Of a DNA stretch of 19,622 nucleotides, positions 1 through 7,423 are shown piece by piece. The notes under the pieces are model-generated. The model did no database searches. It was given only the letters and a program-made list of their open reading frames with translations, and had not been told where the DNA came from. The DNA is from Firmicutes bacterium UBA7510. Lineage in GTDB: Bacteria; Bacillota; Clostridia; Tissierellales; Sedimentibacteraceae. Numbering within the stretch: position 1 is the first letter of the stretch; every line of letters starts with the position of its first letter. Location of the stretch: contig DLNM01000064.1 of assembly GCA_002479485.1 (NCBI GenBank), positions 68,884 through 88,505 on the forward strand, written 5' to 3'. A program made the translations under genes and the position numbers.

Positions 1-91
1 TTTGCTTCCCTTAGATTCGTAATAAAAGTATATCAAAGAGATAATTACCTACTGACCTTACTAAGTTAAATTCTTATCTATTAGAGCAAAT

Positions 92-120
92 AAAAAAGGA
101 TGTAAGCTAGGCTTACATCC
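92..120 (-). terminator. Rho-independent terminator of hpf
   Basis: A perfect 10-bp stem (98-107 with 111-120) closes on a 3-nt loop. Read leftward it is followed at once by six T residues (97-92), the classic intrinsic terminator form, and it sits 9 nt past the hpf stop. Rightward there is a shorter CTTTT run, so it could also work weakly in that direction. Nothing recognisable is seen in bases 1-91, which contain no convincing gene or promoter. Confidence 0.92.
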
Positions 121-128
121 CTTTTATA

Positions 129-656
129 TTAAAATTCCGGCTCAATTAAGCCGTAATTGGCGTCTTTCCTTTTATAAACTACATTTACCTCCTCAGTATC
201 TGCATTAAGGAAAACAAAGAAGTCATGCTTTAATAAATCCATTTGTAAAACTGCTTCTTCTATGCTCATAGGTTTAATTGCGAATCTTTTTGTTTTAACT
301 ACTTTAAAATCTTCTTCAACTTCATCTAAAGGTTCAACATTTTCAAATTTTATTGATTCACTACTATGTTTTCTATCTTCAAGTTTTGTTTTATGTTTTC
401 TAATTTGTTTTTCTAATGATTCAACTGCATCATCTATTGATGAGTACATATCTTCTGAGGCTTCTTCCACACGTAGTATTCTTCCATTAAACGGTATGGT
501 TACTTCTACTTTTTGTCTTTTTCTTTCAACACTTAGAACGACTTTAGCTTCAATATCCTTGTAAAAAAATTTATCAAGTCTACTTATTTTTTTTGTTGCA
601 ACTTCCTTTAATGCATCAGTCAGTTGAATGTTTTTTCCATAAACGATTATGTTCAT
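129..656 (-). CDS. hpf: Long-form ribosome hibernation promoting factor (HPF)
   Basis: Binds idle ribosomes and drives 100S dimer formation when growth slows. The protein has about 175 residues. The N-terminal part (about 1-95) matches the S30EA/RaiA fold, beginning MNIIVYGKNIQLTDALKE. A charged linker follows, then the C-terminal dimerisation domain with the hallmark segment from KRFAIKPMSIEEA through FFVFLNADT to YGLIEP. Length and two-domain layout are typical of the Firmicute long form rather than short HPF or YfiA. An in-frame ATG exists 18 nt upstream, but the ribosome binding site AAAGGAG lies inside those codons, 8 nt before the ATG at 656, so 656 is the chosen start. Upstream in the same direction is comF. 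In many Firmicutes this gene precedes secA; here a terminator ends the unit first. Confidence 0.95.
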   Translation of the reverse strand: MNIIVYGKNIQLTDALKEVATKKISRLDKFFYKDIEAKVVLSVERKRQKVEVTIPFNGRILRVEEASEDMYSSIDDAVESLEKQIRKHKTKLEDRKHSSESIKFENVEPLDEVEEDFKVVKTKRFAIKPMSIEEAVLQMDLLKHDFFVFLNADTEEVNVVYKRKDANYGLIEPEF

Positions 657-697
657 GCAATCAACTCCTTTCAAGTTTTATAGAATCTTGTATCATA

Positions 698-725
698 ATT
701 ATACCCTTTACGGATAGAATTAAAC
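698..725 (-). promoter_or_regulatory. Candidate hpf promoter, sigma-B-like with an overlapping TATAAT
   Basis: Read leftward, GTTTAA (725-720), a 13-nt spacer and GGGTAT (706-701) reproduce the Bacillus general-stress sigma-B consensus. The last bases of GGGTAT overlap TATAAT (703-698), which could be a sigma-A -10, but its -35 position (TGTTTA) is poor. The element lies between the comF stop and the hpf start. B. subtilis hpf (yvyD) is a known stress-sigma target, so the location is sensible. Whether this organism has sigma-B cannot be seen here. Confidence 0.45.
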
Positions 726-744
726 ACTAATAAACAATTTATTT

Positions 745-1467
745 TTATCTAGCTATTGTTAAAGCATAAACCTTGTTAGCACCATGAAATTTCAATATTT
801 TACTGCATTCATTTATAGTTGTTCCAGTAGTAAATATGTCATCAATAATTAATATATTTTTTCCTTCTATTAATTTTGTGATTTTATTATTTTTTAGAGT
901 AAAAGCGTTTTGAAGATTTTTTTGTCTGGCATATTTTGATAAATTACTTTGCTTTTCTGTATTATTTACTCTTTTTAATACATCTATGTAAGAGATAGCA
1001 AAATACTTTTCAATATATTTTGCTAAAAGCTTAGACTGATTATAACCTCTTTTTCTTAATTTAATTTTATGCAGTGGAACAGACATTATGTAATCGAAGT
1101 TTGTATAATCATTTTCTTTCATAAATTGTACAAGTAAATACCCAAAAAGTTTGTAATAATATGTTTTATTGCAATACTTATAATCATGTATAAGCCTTTT
1201 AACAGTTCCTTTATAATAAAATGGACTTTTTGATACTTCAAAGCTTCTAATGTCTTTAGCACACTCATCACAAATAATTAAATCAGGATTGTGACTTAAT
1301 CCTTTATTACATATTTTACATACAGATCCATTAATTTTTTCAAGCTTTGCTAAACAAGAATTACATATATAGGTATCATTAATGCTACTATCATATATAT
1401 TACAAATTTGACATATATTCTTTTCAGGATATAACAGCTCTAAAAAAGACTGAATATATTTAATCAT
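745..1467 (-). CDS. comFC: ComF family phosphoribosyltransferase-like protein
   Basis: A 240-residue ComF/GntX-type protein, implicated in DNA uptake and recombination in Firmicutes through a cytosolic role. Four Cys-x2-Cys pairs near the N terminus (C19/C22, C35/C38, C50/C53, C66/C69) look like a double zinc-ribbon. The C-terminal half is a type I phosphoribosyltransferase fold with the PRPP loop ILIIDDIFTTGTT at about 205-217, and the conserved LRKRGYNQS segment lies near 137-145. The start is supported by GGGGGAT about 6 nt upstream. It lies between recD2 (upstream, 72-nt gap) and hpf (downstream), a common Clostridium order. The exact biochemical activity of this family is unsettled. Confidence 0.92.
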   Translation of the reverse strand: MIKYIQSFLELLYPEKNICQICNIYDSSINDTYICNSCLAKLEKINGSVCKICNKGLSHNPDLIICDECAKDIRSFEVSKSPFYYKGTVKRLIHDYKYCNKTYYYKLFGYLLVQFMKENDYTNFDYIMSVPLHKIKLRKRGYNQSKLLAKYIEKYFAISYIDVLKRVNNTEKQSNLSKYARQKNLQNAFTLKNNKITKLIEGKNILIIDDIFTTGTTINECSKILKFHGANKVYALTIAR

Positions 1468-1539
1468 ACATTATCCCCCGTTTACACCAATTCGTGGCTC
1501 TAAACCTATGAAGAATCGTTTTTTCTTAGCTCTTTCGCT

Positions 1540-3768
1540 CTATCCCCAATTATAAAATTCCTTTACTTGTTTTAATCTTAAATCAAGGGCTGAATATCTA
1601 TTGTCAATTTTATCGTTTTTTATCATAAACTCCAAATATTTTTCTTGTCCAACAAGCACTACTAGATTTTTAGCACGTGTTACTGCTGTATATATTAAAT
1701 TTCTCGTTAAAAGCATTTCGGGAGCCCAAGTTATAGGCATAATAATAATAGGAAATTCACTTCCTTGACTTTTGTGTACAGTAGAGGCATAGGCTAATAT
1801 AAGCTCATCTAATTGAGAAAAATTATATAAAGCTTCTTTTTTATCGTCATATTCTACTATCAACTCTTGGTCTTTCTCATTTATGAAAATTATATATCCA
1901 ATATCTCCGTTATAGATTCCTTCTCCCTCAATATCTTTACCATCTTCTATGTGGATGTTCCAAGGTAATTGATAATTATTTTTAATTTGCATTACCTTAT
2001 CACCAACTCTAAAAATTACTTTTCCAACTGCTTTTTCTGCTTTAAGCTTTGAAGGTGGATTGATAATCTCTTGCAATTTATTATTTAATTCTATAACCCC
2101 AGCATCGCCTTTTTTCATTGGAGATAAAACTTGAATATCCTTTACGGGGTCAATAGAGTATTTTAAAGGAAGTCTTTCTGTATATAATTCAACAATTAAA
2201 TCGGATATATCTTTATTAGTTGATTTCTTCATAAAGAAAAAATCTGAATCTTTTTCATTGCAAGTAGGCATATTGCCACTGTTAATTCTATGTGCATTTT
2301 CTATAATGCTACTACCTTGTGCTTGCCTAAATATTTTATCTAGCCTTATAGTATCAATAGCTTCACTATAAATAATATCTTTCAATACATTGCCAGCTCC
2401 AACAGATGGTAGCTGGTCCATATCTCCAACTAGAATTAGTCTAGTACCAAGCTTTATTGCTTTTAAAAGGTTGTTCATTAAAATTATATCAAGCATTGAA
2501 ACTTCATCAACTATTACTGCGTCAGCTTCAAGAGGGAAATCCTCATTTTTATTAAATGTAAGATTACTATCACTTTCTCCATAGGCATATTCTAACATTC
2601 TGTGAATAGTTTTAGCTTCTCTACATGTTGATTCAGTTATTTTTTTAGCTGCTCGACCAGTAGGTGCACTAAGTAGAACCTTTTTATTAATTTTTTCAAA
2701 TATATCTATTATAGTTTTTATAATTGTAGTCTTACCAGTACCAGGACCACCTGTTATAACAGTAACACCATTTTTTATTGCTTCTTTTACAGCTAAATTT
2801 TGGGTTTCAGTTAATTCTATACTATTATCTTGTTGAGATACATTTAAAAGCTTTTCAATCTCTTCTTCGGTTAATTCAAAATCTACTGAACTAAGTGATA
2901 TTAGCTTATTACAAACATTAATTTCTGCATTATGATAAGGTATATAGTAAACACATTCCTGACCATTTATATTTTCTATATGCAACTTATCCTGAAAAGC
3001 CATACTTCTAATTTCAAGTGTTATTACTTCTTTGTCTGCGCCAAGCAGTGATACTGCCATATTAACTAGTACGCTTTGAGGAAGATATGAGTGTCCTTTA
3101 GCAGCGCCCTCCATAAGCAGGTACTTCACTCCAGAAGCTATTCTAAATGATGAGTGCTTTTCAACTCCAATTGAAGATGCTATTTTATCTGCCAGTTTAA
3201 ACCCAATACCAAACACATCCTCTGCAAGTTTATACGGGTTTTCTCTTATAACAGAAATTGTACTATTGCCGTATTGCTTGAATATTTTTACGGCATAATT
3301 AGGACTTATATTATGACTTTGTAAAAACATCATTATTTCTTTTATATCAAGTTGATTAATAAAGCTTTCTGATATAGTTTTAGCCTTTATTTCGCCGATT
3401 CCTTCGATTTCTGTTAATCTTTCAGGATTGTTTTGTATAACAGAAAATGTATTATCGCCAAAGGTTTCTACAATTTTTTTCGCAGTAGATGGACCAATTC
3501 CCTTTATCATTCCTGAAGCTAAATAGTTTTCAATCGCATCAAGCTGAGTTGGCAGTAATATGCTATAAGCTTCTACTTGAAATTGCTCACCATATTTTGG
3601 ATGCTTTATGTATTTGCCGTACATTTGTATAGTTTCATTAGTCAGATCTGATGGAAAGCTACCAGTTATTGTTATTATATTTATATCCGTTTCCAATAAA
3701 GCAACTGTATAACCATTCTCTTCATTTCTGTATATTATATCAAATATTATTCCTTTTAGCTCTTCCAT
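1540..3768 (-). CDS. recD2: RecD2-type SF1 DNA helicase
   Basis: A 742-residue 5'-3' DNA helicase/ATPase of the RecD2 (YrrC) class, involved in DNA repair and replication-fork maintenance without RecBC. An OB-like N-terminal part is followed by helix-hairpin-helix segments (GIGPSTAKKI near 91, IEGIGEIKAK near 121, FGIGFKLADKI near 186). The helicase core has Walker A GGPGTGKTT near 340, Walker B VIVDEVSML near 418, motif III VGDMDQLPSVGAG near 447, and C-terminal ASTVHKSQGSEFP and YTAVTRAK. The length is normal. A GTG lies 12 nt upstream in frame, but it is itself part of the ribosome binding site (GTGAGGA), correctly spaced from the ATG at 3768, so the ATG was chosen. Divergent from the flippase gene. 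Confidence 0.95.
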   Translation of the reverse strand: MEELKGIIFDIIYRNEENGYTVALLETDINIITITGSFPSDLTNETIQMYGKYIKHPKYGEQFQVEAYSILLPTQLDAIENYLASGMIKGIGPSTAKKIVETFGDNTFSVIQNNPERLTEIEGIGEIKAKTISESFINQLDIKEIMMFLQSHNISPNYAVKIFKQYGNSTISVIRENPYKLAEDVFGIGFKLADKIASSIGVEKHSSFRIASGVKYLLMEGAAKGHSYLPQSVLVNMAVSLLGADKEVITLEIRSMAFQDKLHIENINGQECVYYIPYHNAEINVCNKLISLSSVDFELTEEEIEKLLNVSQQDNSIELTETQNLAVKEAIKNGVTVITGGPGTGKTTIIKTIIDIFEKINKKVLLSAPTGRAAKKITESTCREAKTIHRMLEYAYGESDSNLTFNKNEDFPLEADAVIVDEVSMLDIILMNNLLKAIKLGTRLILVGDMDQLPSVGAGNVLKDIIYSEAIDTIRLDKIFRQAQGSSIIENAHRINSGNMPTCNEKDSDFFFMKKSTNKDISDLIVELYTERLPLKYSIDPVKDIQVLSPMKKGDAGVIELNNKLQEIINPPSKLKAEKAVGKVIFRVGDKVMQIKNNYQLPWNIHIEDGKDIEGEGIYNGDIGYIIFINEKDQELIVEYDDKKEALYNFSQLDELILAYASTVHKSQGSEFPIIIMPITWAPEMLLTRNLIYTAVTRAKNLVVLVGQEKYLEFMIKNDKIDNRYSALDLRLKQVKEFYNWG

Positions 3769-4073
3769 TAAAATCCTCACTTGCTTTTGTTTTATGAAAA
3801 TTAATAGAGATTTTTCGGTTGTGCATACATATTAATCTTCTATAGTGATATTATAATTATAGTCTCTTTGTTAAGACATTTGCCATTTTAAATATGCACA
3901 GCCTCAAGTTCTGCTTGAGTCTATGCATATTATATCATACAATTATATGTTATCAATATTAAATTATTTTTGAAATTTTAATAATTTTTTTCTTTTATTA
4001 TAATTGCTTTTGTGGTAAAGTAGGAACTAGTTATAAAATATATAAAGTAGTAAAATGGGAGGACTTTGGTTAT
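3769..4073. promoter_or_regulatory. Divergent intergenic region between recD2 and spoVB-like gene
   Basis: This 305-nt stretch has no gene. Leftward it holds a possible recD2 promoter: TGGCAA (3885-3880), 18 nt, then a perfect TATAAT (3861-3856). Rightward a TATAAT at 3999-4004 has only a weak -35. A long imperfect palindrome at 3891-3931 has an 8-bp outer arm, two mismatches flanking a 2-bp pairing, and a 6-bp CTCAAG/CTTGAG inner arm around TTCTG. TGTGCATA (3820-3827) is repeated inverted as TATGCACA (3893-3900), bracketing the recD2 promoter candidate. The palindrome lacks an adjoining T-run, so a terminator role is doubtful. Confidence 0.45.
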
Positions 4074-5672
4074 ATGTCAAAGGATAATTTTGTCAAGGGC
4101 GCAGCGGTGTTGGGACTTGCTGGTTTAATAGTTAAAATTTTAGGAGCGATTTATAGGCTTCCTTTAACCAATTTAATAGGGACAGAAGGTATGGGATATT
4201 ATCAACCTGCCTATAATATATATAATCTTTTGCTTGCTATATCTCTCGCTGGATTTCCAACAGCTATAGCAAGGCTTATATCTGAGAAAAGAGCATTAGG
4301 TAATTATAAGGGTTCTTATCAGGTATATAGTGTTTCATTAACTATAATGTTTGTTTTAGGCTTAGTTTCATCAGTATTTATATTACTATTTGCAAAACCG
4401 GTAATGGATTTCATGGGATCTTCTAGTTCATATTATTCATTATTAGCATTAGTACCGGCTCTTTTAATAGTACCTTTACTGTCATCATATAGAGGCTTTT
4501 TTCAAGGCTCACAGGAAATGTTGCCTATTGCAGTATCTCAAATATTTGAACAGCTATTTAGAATAGTTGTAGGATTTTACCTTGCATATACTTTAGTAGG
4601 TATAGGATTAGAGGAGGCAGCTGCTGGAGCTACTTTTGGTGCCTCAATTGGTAGTGTTGTAGCACTTGTTTTAATTTATGTATTTTTTATTAGAAGAAAA
4701 AAACTTACTAAAAAAGAAATTAACGAATCAGATAATAATAAATTAGAAACAACTAAAAGTATAGTTAATACACTTTTAAAAATAGCTATCCCTATAACAA
4801 TAGGCGCATCAATTGCACCTTTGATGGGAATTGTAGATAACTATTTTGTATTTAACAGATTAGCACTGCTTGGATTTACTGAATCTCAAATTGCTGATAT
4901 GTATGGTCAATTAAGTGGTACAGCTCATACACTTATTAATTTCCCGCAGGCTTTTTCAACAGCAATTGCCATGAGCTTAGTACCAGTTATAACAGATGCT
5001 TATGTGAAAAGAGATAAATTGAGATTAAATCAAACATCAGATATGGGTGTTAAAATATCTTTAATTATCGCATTACCATGTGGTATAGGAATGTTCATGC
5101 TTGCAGAACCTATAATAGCATTGTTATTTCCTAGTATAGGTGCTGAAAAATTTGCTTCATCCGGTATATTATTGCAGATATTATCTATAAGCGTAATATT
5201 CTTGATATTAGTTCAAGCATTTACAGCAATGCTTCAATCAGTAAACAAACAAATGATACCTGTAAAAAATCTCTTTATAGGTCTTATAATAAAGGTAATA
5301 TTATCATATATACTAATAGGAATGCCTTCGGTAAATATTAAAGGAGCTGCATTCAGTACTGCCGGTACATATTTAGTAGTTGCTATATTAAACTATATTG
5401 ATATTAAGAAATATACTCCTATTAAATTAAGCAACTTTATCAAGATATCAGCACTACCATTACTATCTACTGCTATAATGGCCATAGTAGTATGGGTAAC
5501 TTATAAGCTTGGTGGAATAGCAATTAAATCCGGAGGATTAGTTACACTATTATCGATAGCAATTGGAGGTTTTGCTTACCTAGTGGCATTATTTGCAACA
5601 GGTGCAATAACAAGTGACGATTTAGAGCTTATTCCAATGGGAAGTAAATTAAAGAGATTTGTCAGAAAATAA
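4074..5672 (+). CDS. spoVB: SpoVB/MurJ-like lipid flippase (MOP superfamily)
   Basis: A 532-residue integral membrane protein of the MATE-like polysaccharide/lipid flippase group that includes SpoVB, YtgP and MurJ. These are thought to move lipid-linked peptidoglycan precursors across the membrane, SpoVB during spore cortex formation. About 14 hydrophobic segments span nearly the whole chain. The conserved N-terminal pattern FVKGAAVLGLAGLIVKILGAIYRLPL and the segment LIGTEGMGYYQPAYNIY are typical. GGGAGGA lies 10 nt before the ATG. The mazG and hup genes follow, a conserved Clostridia order, which favours this over an exopolysaccharide transporter. Sporulation-specific versus vegetative (YtgP-like) duty cannot be decided from sequence alone. 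Confidence 0.88.
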   Translation: MSKDNFVKGAAVLGLAGLIVKILGAIYRLPLTNLIGTEGMGYYQPAYNIYNLLLAISLAGFPTAIARLISEKRALGNYKGSYQVYSVSLTIMFVLGLVSSVFILLFAKPVMDFMGSSSSYYSLLALVPALLIVPLLSSYRGFFQGSQEMLPIAVSQIFEQLFRIVVGFYLAYTLVGIGLEEAAAGATFGASIGSVVALVLIYVFFIRRKKLTKKEINESDNNKLETTKSIVNTLLKIAIPITIGASIAPLMGIVDNYFVFNRLALLGFTESQIADMYGQLSGTAHTLINFPQAFSTAIAMSLVPVITDAYVKRDKLRLNQTSDMGVKISLIIALPCGIGMFMLAEPIIALLFPSIGAEKFASSGILLQILSISVIFLILVQAFTAMLQSVNKQMIPVKNLFIGLIIKVILSYILIGMPSVNIKGAAFSTAGTYLVVAILNYIDIKKYTPIKLSNFIKISALPLLSTAIMAIVVWVTYKLGGIAIKSGGLVTLLSIAIGGFAYLVALFATGAITSDDLELIPMGSKLKRFVRK

Positions 5673-5733
5673 AAATATACATTTCACTCTAAAATTTTTG
5701 TGACGCCATACAGAGGCGTAATGAGAGGTAATA

Positions 5734-6798
5734 ATGGATACAGTACAGATAATCGGCTTAGGCATAGGGGGAATAGATGATTTAACATTGAGAGCCTATA
5801 AGGCACTAACAGAAAGAATACCAACGTATTTAAGAACAAATAGGCATCCAATAGTTAAAGAAATGGAAAAAGATGGAATAGAATTTACTGCTTTCGACAA
5901 TATTTTTATTGAATTTGTCGAATTTGATGAAATTTACAATAAAATTGTTGAAAAAATAGTTGCAGAAGTTAAAAAATATGGTAAAATTAATTATTGCATT
6001 CCAGGTAGCCCATATTTAGGAGATGTTGTAACTAAAAAACTTTTAGATGGATATAAAGATACAATACATATTGATATAATAGATGGTGAGAGCTTTTTAA
6101 GTAAATGTATCAAGCTCTCAGGGTACTCTGATTATAAAAATATAAAAATTATAGATCCTAACGAGATGGATGAATTTTCATTAGATGTTAATGCAGTAAA
6201 TTATATTACACAAGTAGATAGTAAACCGATTGCTTCTGAGGTTAAAATCAAGCTTATGGAATCGTATTCCGATGATTGCGAAGTGCTGAAAATAGACGTT
6301 TTGAGCGATTCGGTAGTAAAAATGCCACTTTTTTTGGTAGACCAAGAAAATAATTATGGATTTTCAACATATTTTTGCATTTTGCCTATTGATAAATATA
6401 AAATAACGTTGTATAATATAGACAACTTATGTAGGATAGTGAGGTACCTGCGTGGACCAGAGGGTTGTCCATGGGATAGAAAGCAAACTCATGAATCTTG
6501 TAAGGATAATATTATAGAAGAAGCAAATGAAGTTATAGAGGCTATTGATAAGGGTGATGTAGATAATTTATGTGAGGAACTTGGTGACTTACTGCTACAA
6601 GTAATTTTTCATAGTGAAATGGCTTCAGAGGAAGGTTATTTTAACATAAATGATGTTATATCTATGGTGTGTGATAAATTAATCAGAAGACATCCGCATG
6701 TATTTGGGGAGGATGTTGCAGACAAAGATATTGTCTATACACCAGAACAGGCTATTGAAGCTTGGCAAAGGGAAAAACAAAAGGAAAAAGAAAATTAA
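5734..6798 (+). CDS. mazG: YabN-type tetrapyrrole-methylase-like / MazG pyrophosphohydrolase, single MazG domain
   Basis: A 354-residue two-part protein. Residues 1-220 form a tetrapyrrole (corrin/porphyrin) methylase-like domain with GLGIGGIDDL at 8-17 and CIPGSPYLGD at 88-97. Residues 240-350 form a MazG nucleoside-triphosphate pyrophosphohydrolase domain: CPWDRKQTHES at 245-255, metal-binding EE at 262-263, E281, E282 and D285, then RRHPHVFGE at 318-326. MazG domains hydrolyse (d)NTPs to the monophosphate and pyrophosphate. B. subtilis YabN has about 489 residues and carries a second MazG domain. That domain is absent here: the chain stops directly after the first one in a lysine-rich tail, and the HU gene begins 68 nt later. 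The ribosome binding site AGAGGT lies 6 nt before the ATG. Likely co-transcribed with the flippase gene (61-nt gap). Confidence 0.92.
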   Translation: MDTVQIIGLGIGGIDDLTLRAYKALTERIPTYLRTNRHPIVKEMEKDGIEFTAFDNIFIEFVEFDEIYNKIVEKIVAEVKKYGKINYCIPGSPYLGDVVTKKLLDGYKDTIHIDIIDGESFLSKCIKLSGYSDYKNIKIIDPNEMDEFSLDVNAVNYITQVDSKPIASEVKIKLMESYSDDCEVLKIDVLSDSVVKMPLFLVDQENNYGFSTYFCILPIDKYKITLYNIDNLCRIVRYLRGPEGCPWDRKQTHESCKDNIIEEANEVIEAIDKGDVDNLCEELGDLLLQVIFHSEMASEEGYFNINDVISMVCDKLIRRHPHVFGEDVADKDIVYTPEQAIEAWQREKQKEKEN

Positions 6799-6866
6799 TA
6801 ACTTACGTTAAAGATTCCTTTGGGAATTTAAATAAAAAAATTAATAATTTGAAGGAGGGTTTTTTT

Positions 6867-7142
6867 GTGAATAAAGCAGAATTAATTGCTAATGTAGCAG
6901 AAAAAACTGGATTTACTAAAAAGGATGCTGAGAGAGCCATTAACGCTATGATGGACAGTGTTAAAGAAGAATTGGTAAAAGGCGGAAAAGTTCAATTAGT
7001 TGGATTCGGAACTTTTGAAGTTAGAAACAGAAAAGAAAGAACTGGAAGAAATCCAAGAAATCCTAAAGAAGAAATTGCAATACCTGCATCAAAAGCTCCA
7101 GTATTCAAAGCTGGAAAATCACTTAAAGAAGCTGTTAACTAG
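6867..7142 (+). CDS. hup: HU family nucleoid DNA-binding protein
   Basis: A 91-residue histone-like protein that binds and bends DNA as a dimer, so it acts in the nucleoid. All family hallmarks are present: helix-rich N terminus NKAELIANVAEKTGFTKKDAE, VQLVGFGTFEVR, the DNA-embracing arm GRNPRNPKEEIAIPASKAP, and the end VFKAGKSLKEAVN. The start is a GTG with GAAGGAGGG 7 nt upstream. An in-frame upstream extension reaching back into the mazG tail is not HU-like and is rejected. It normally sits between mazG and the S4-domain gene rqcP in Clostridia; here rqcP does not follow and an arsenic island takes its place. Confidence 0.97.
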   Translation: MNKAELIANVAEKTGFTKKDAERAINAMMDSVKEELVKGGKVQLVGFGTFEVRNRKERTGRNPRNPKEEIAIPASKAPVFKAGKSLKEAVN

Positions 7143-7155
7143 TATTTCAAATAAT

Positions 7156-7179
7156 CAGATGGAGTTTGAGCTCCATCTG
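7156..7179 (+). terminator. Hairpin downstream of hup
   Basis: A perfect 9-bp stem (7156-7164 with 7171-7179) has a 6-nt loop 13 nt after the hup stop. The T-rich stretch that follows starts about 10 nt later, so on its own it is a weak terminator. It may protect the 3' end of the hup mRNA, with the next hairpin doing the terminating. Confidence 0.6.
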
Positions 7180-7211
7180 AGACAATTGCAATTATTTTTA
7201 ATTTTATGCAT

Positions 7212-7256
7212 AAAGCATAGATTTTAGAACTACTAAAATTCGTGCTTTATTTTTTT
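7212..7256 (+). terminator. Terminator hairpin, left copy of a repeat flanking the arsenic island
   Basis: Arm 7212-7227 pairs with 7233-7248, with one A/C mismatch and two G-U wobbles in the rightward RNA, around a 5-nt loop. TTTATTTTTTT follows, so it is a rightward intrinsic terminator. A nearly identical copy lies at 11755-11800 in the same orientation. Two of the base changes between the copies are A-to-G in positions opposite U, so pairing is kept in the rightward transcript. Confidence 0.8.
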
Positions 7257-7281
7257 GGCTCTTTGTCAATAGTTGGGGTAG
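7257..7281. mobile_element. Possible lone insertion-sequence end
   Basis: The stretch begins GGCTCTTTGTCAA, which from memory resembles the terminal inverted repeats of ISL3-family insertion sequences. No transposase fragment and no opposite end are visible in the window, so this would at most be a decayed solo end. It sits exactly at the left border of the arsenic island, directly after the terminator repeat. The resemblance could be chance. Confidence 0.25.
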
Positions 7282-7352
7282 AAATGAAAAAAATTTTACT
7301 CTAGCAAGGCAAAGGGTTATTTTTTATACACCTAAATTATTTAATAAACACA

Positions 7353-7406
7353 TTGACATTTATCGATATGTTGCATATAATAAACATATCGATATTCATC
7401 TATATG
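7353..7406 (+). promoter_or_regulatory. Sigma-A promoter of arsP with overlapping ArsR-type operator
   Basis: A perfect consensus promoter: TTGACA (7353-7358), 17-nt spacer, TATAAT (7376-7381). A perfect 12-bp inverted repeat, TATCGATATGTT (7361-7372) and AACATATCGATA (7383-7394), is centred on the -10 box, so a bound repressor would block RNA polymerase. A third, imperfect half-site CATCTATATG lies at 7397-7406. ArsR/SmtB repressors bind such AT-rich dyads at promoters. That the downstream ArsR fusion is the ligand is an inference. Confidence 0.88.
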
Positions 7407-7423
7407 AAAGGTGTGACAATAAA

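Noticed and set aside
657..674. Upstream ATG for hpf.
   Set aside because: Its codons contain the ribosome binding site for the next ATG, and the family begins at MNIIVYGK.
3769..3780. GTG start for recD2.
   Set aside because: The GTG is part of GTGAGGA, the ribosome binding site of the ATG at 3768.
6762..6866. A 35-residue N-terminal extension of HU starting with ATG inside the mazG tail.
   Set aside because: The extension is not HU-like, and a GAAGGAGGG site sits 7 nt before the GTG at 6867, which gives an HU protein of normal length.
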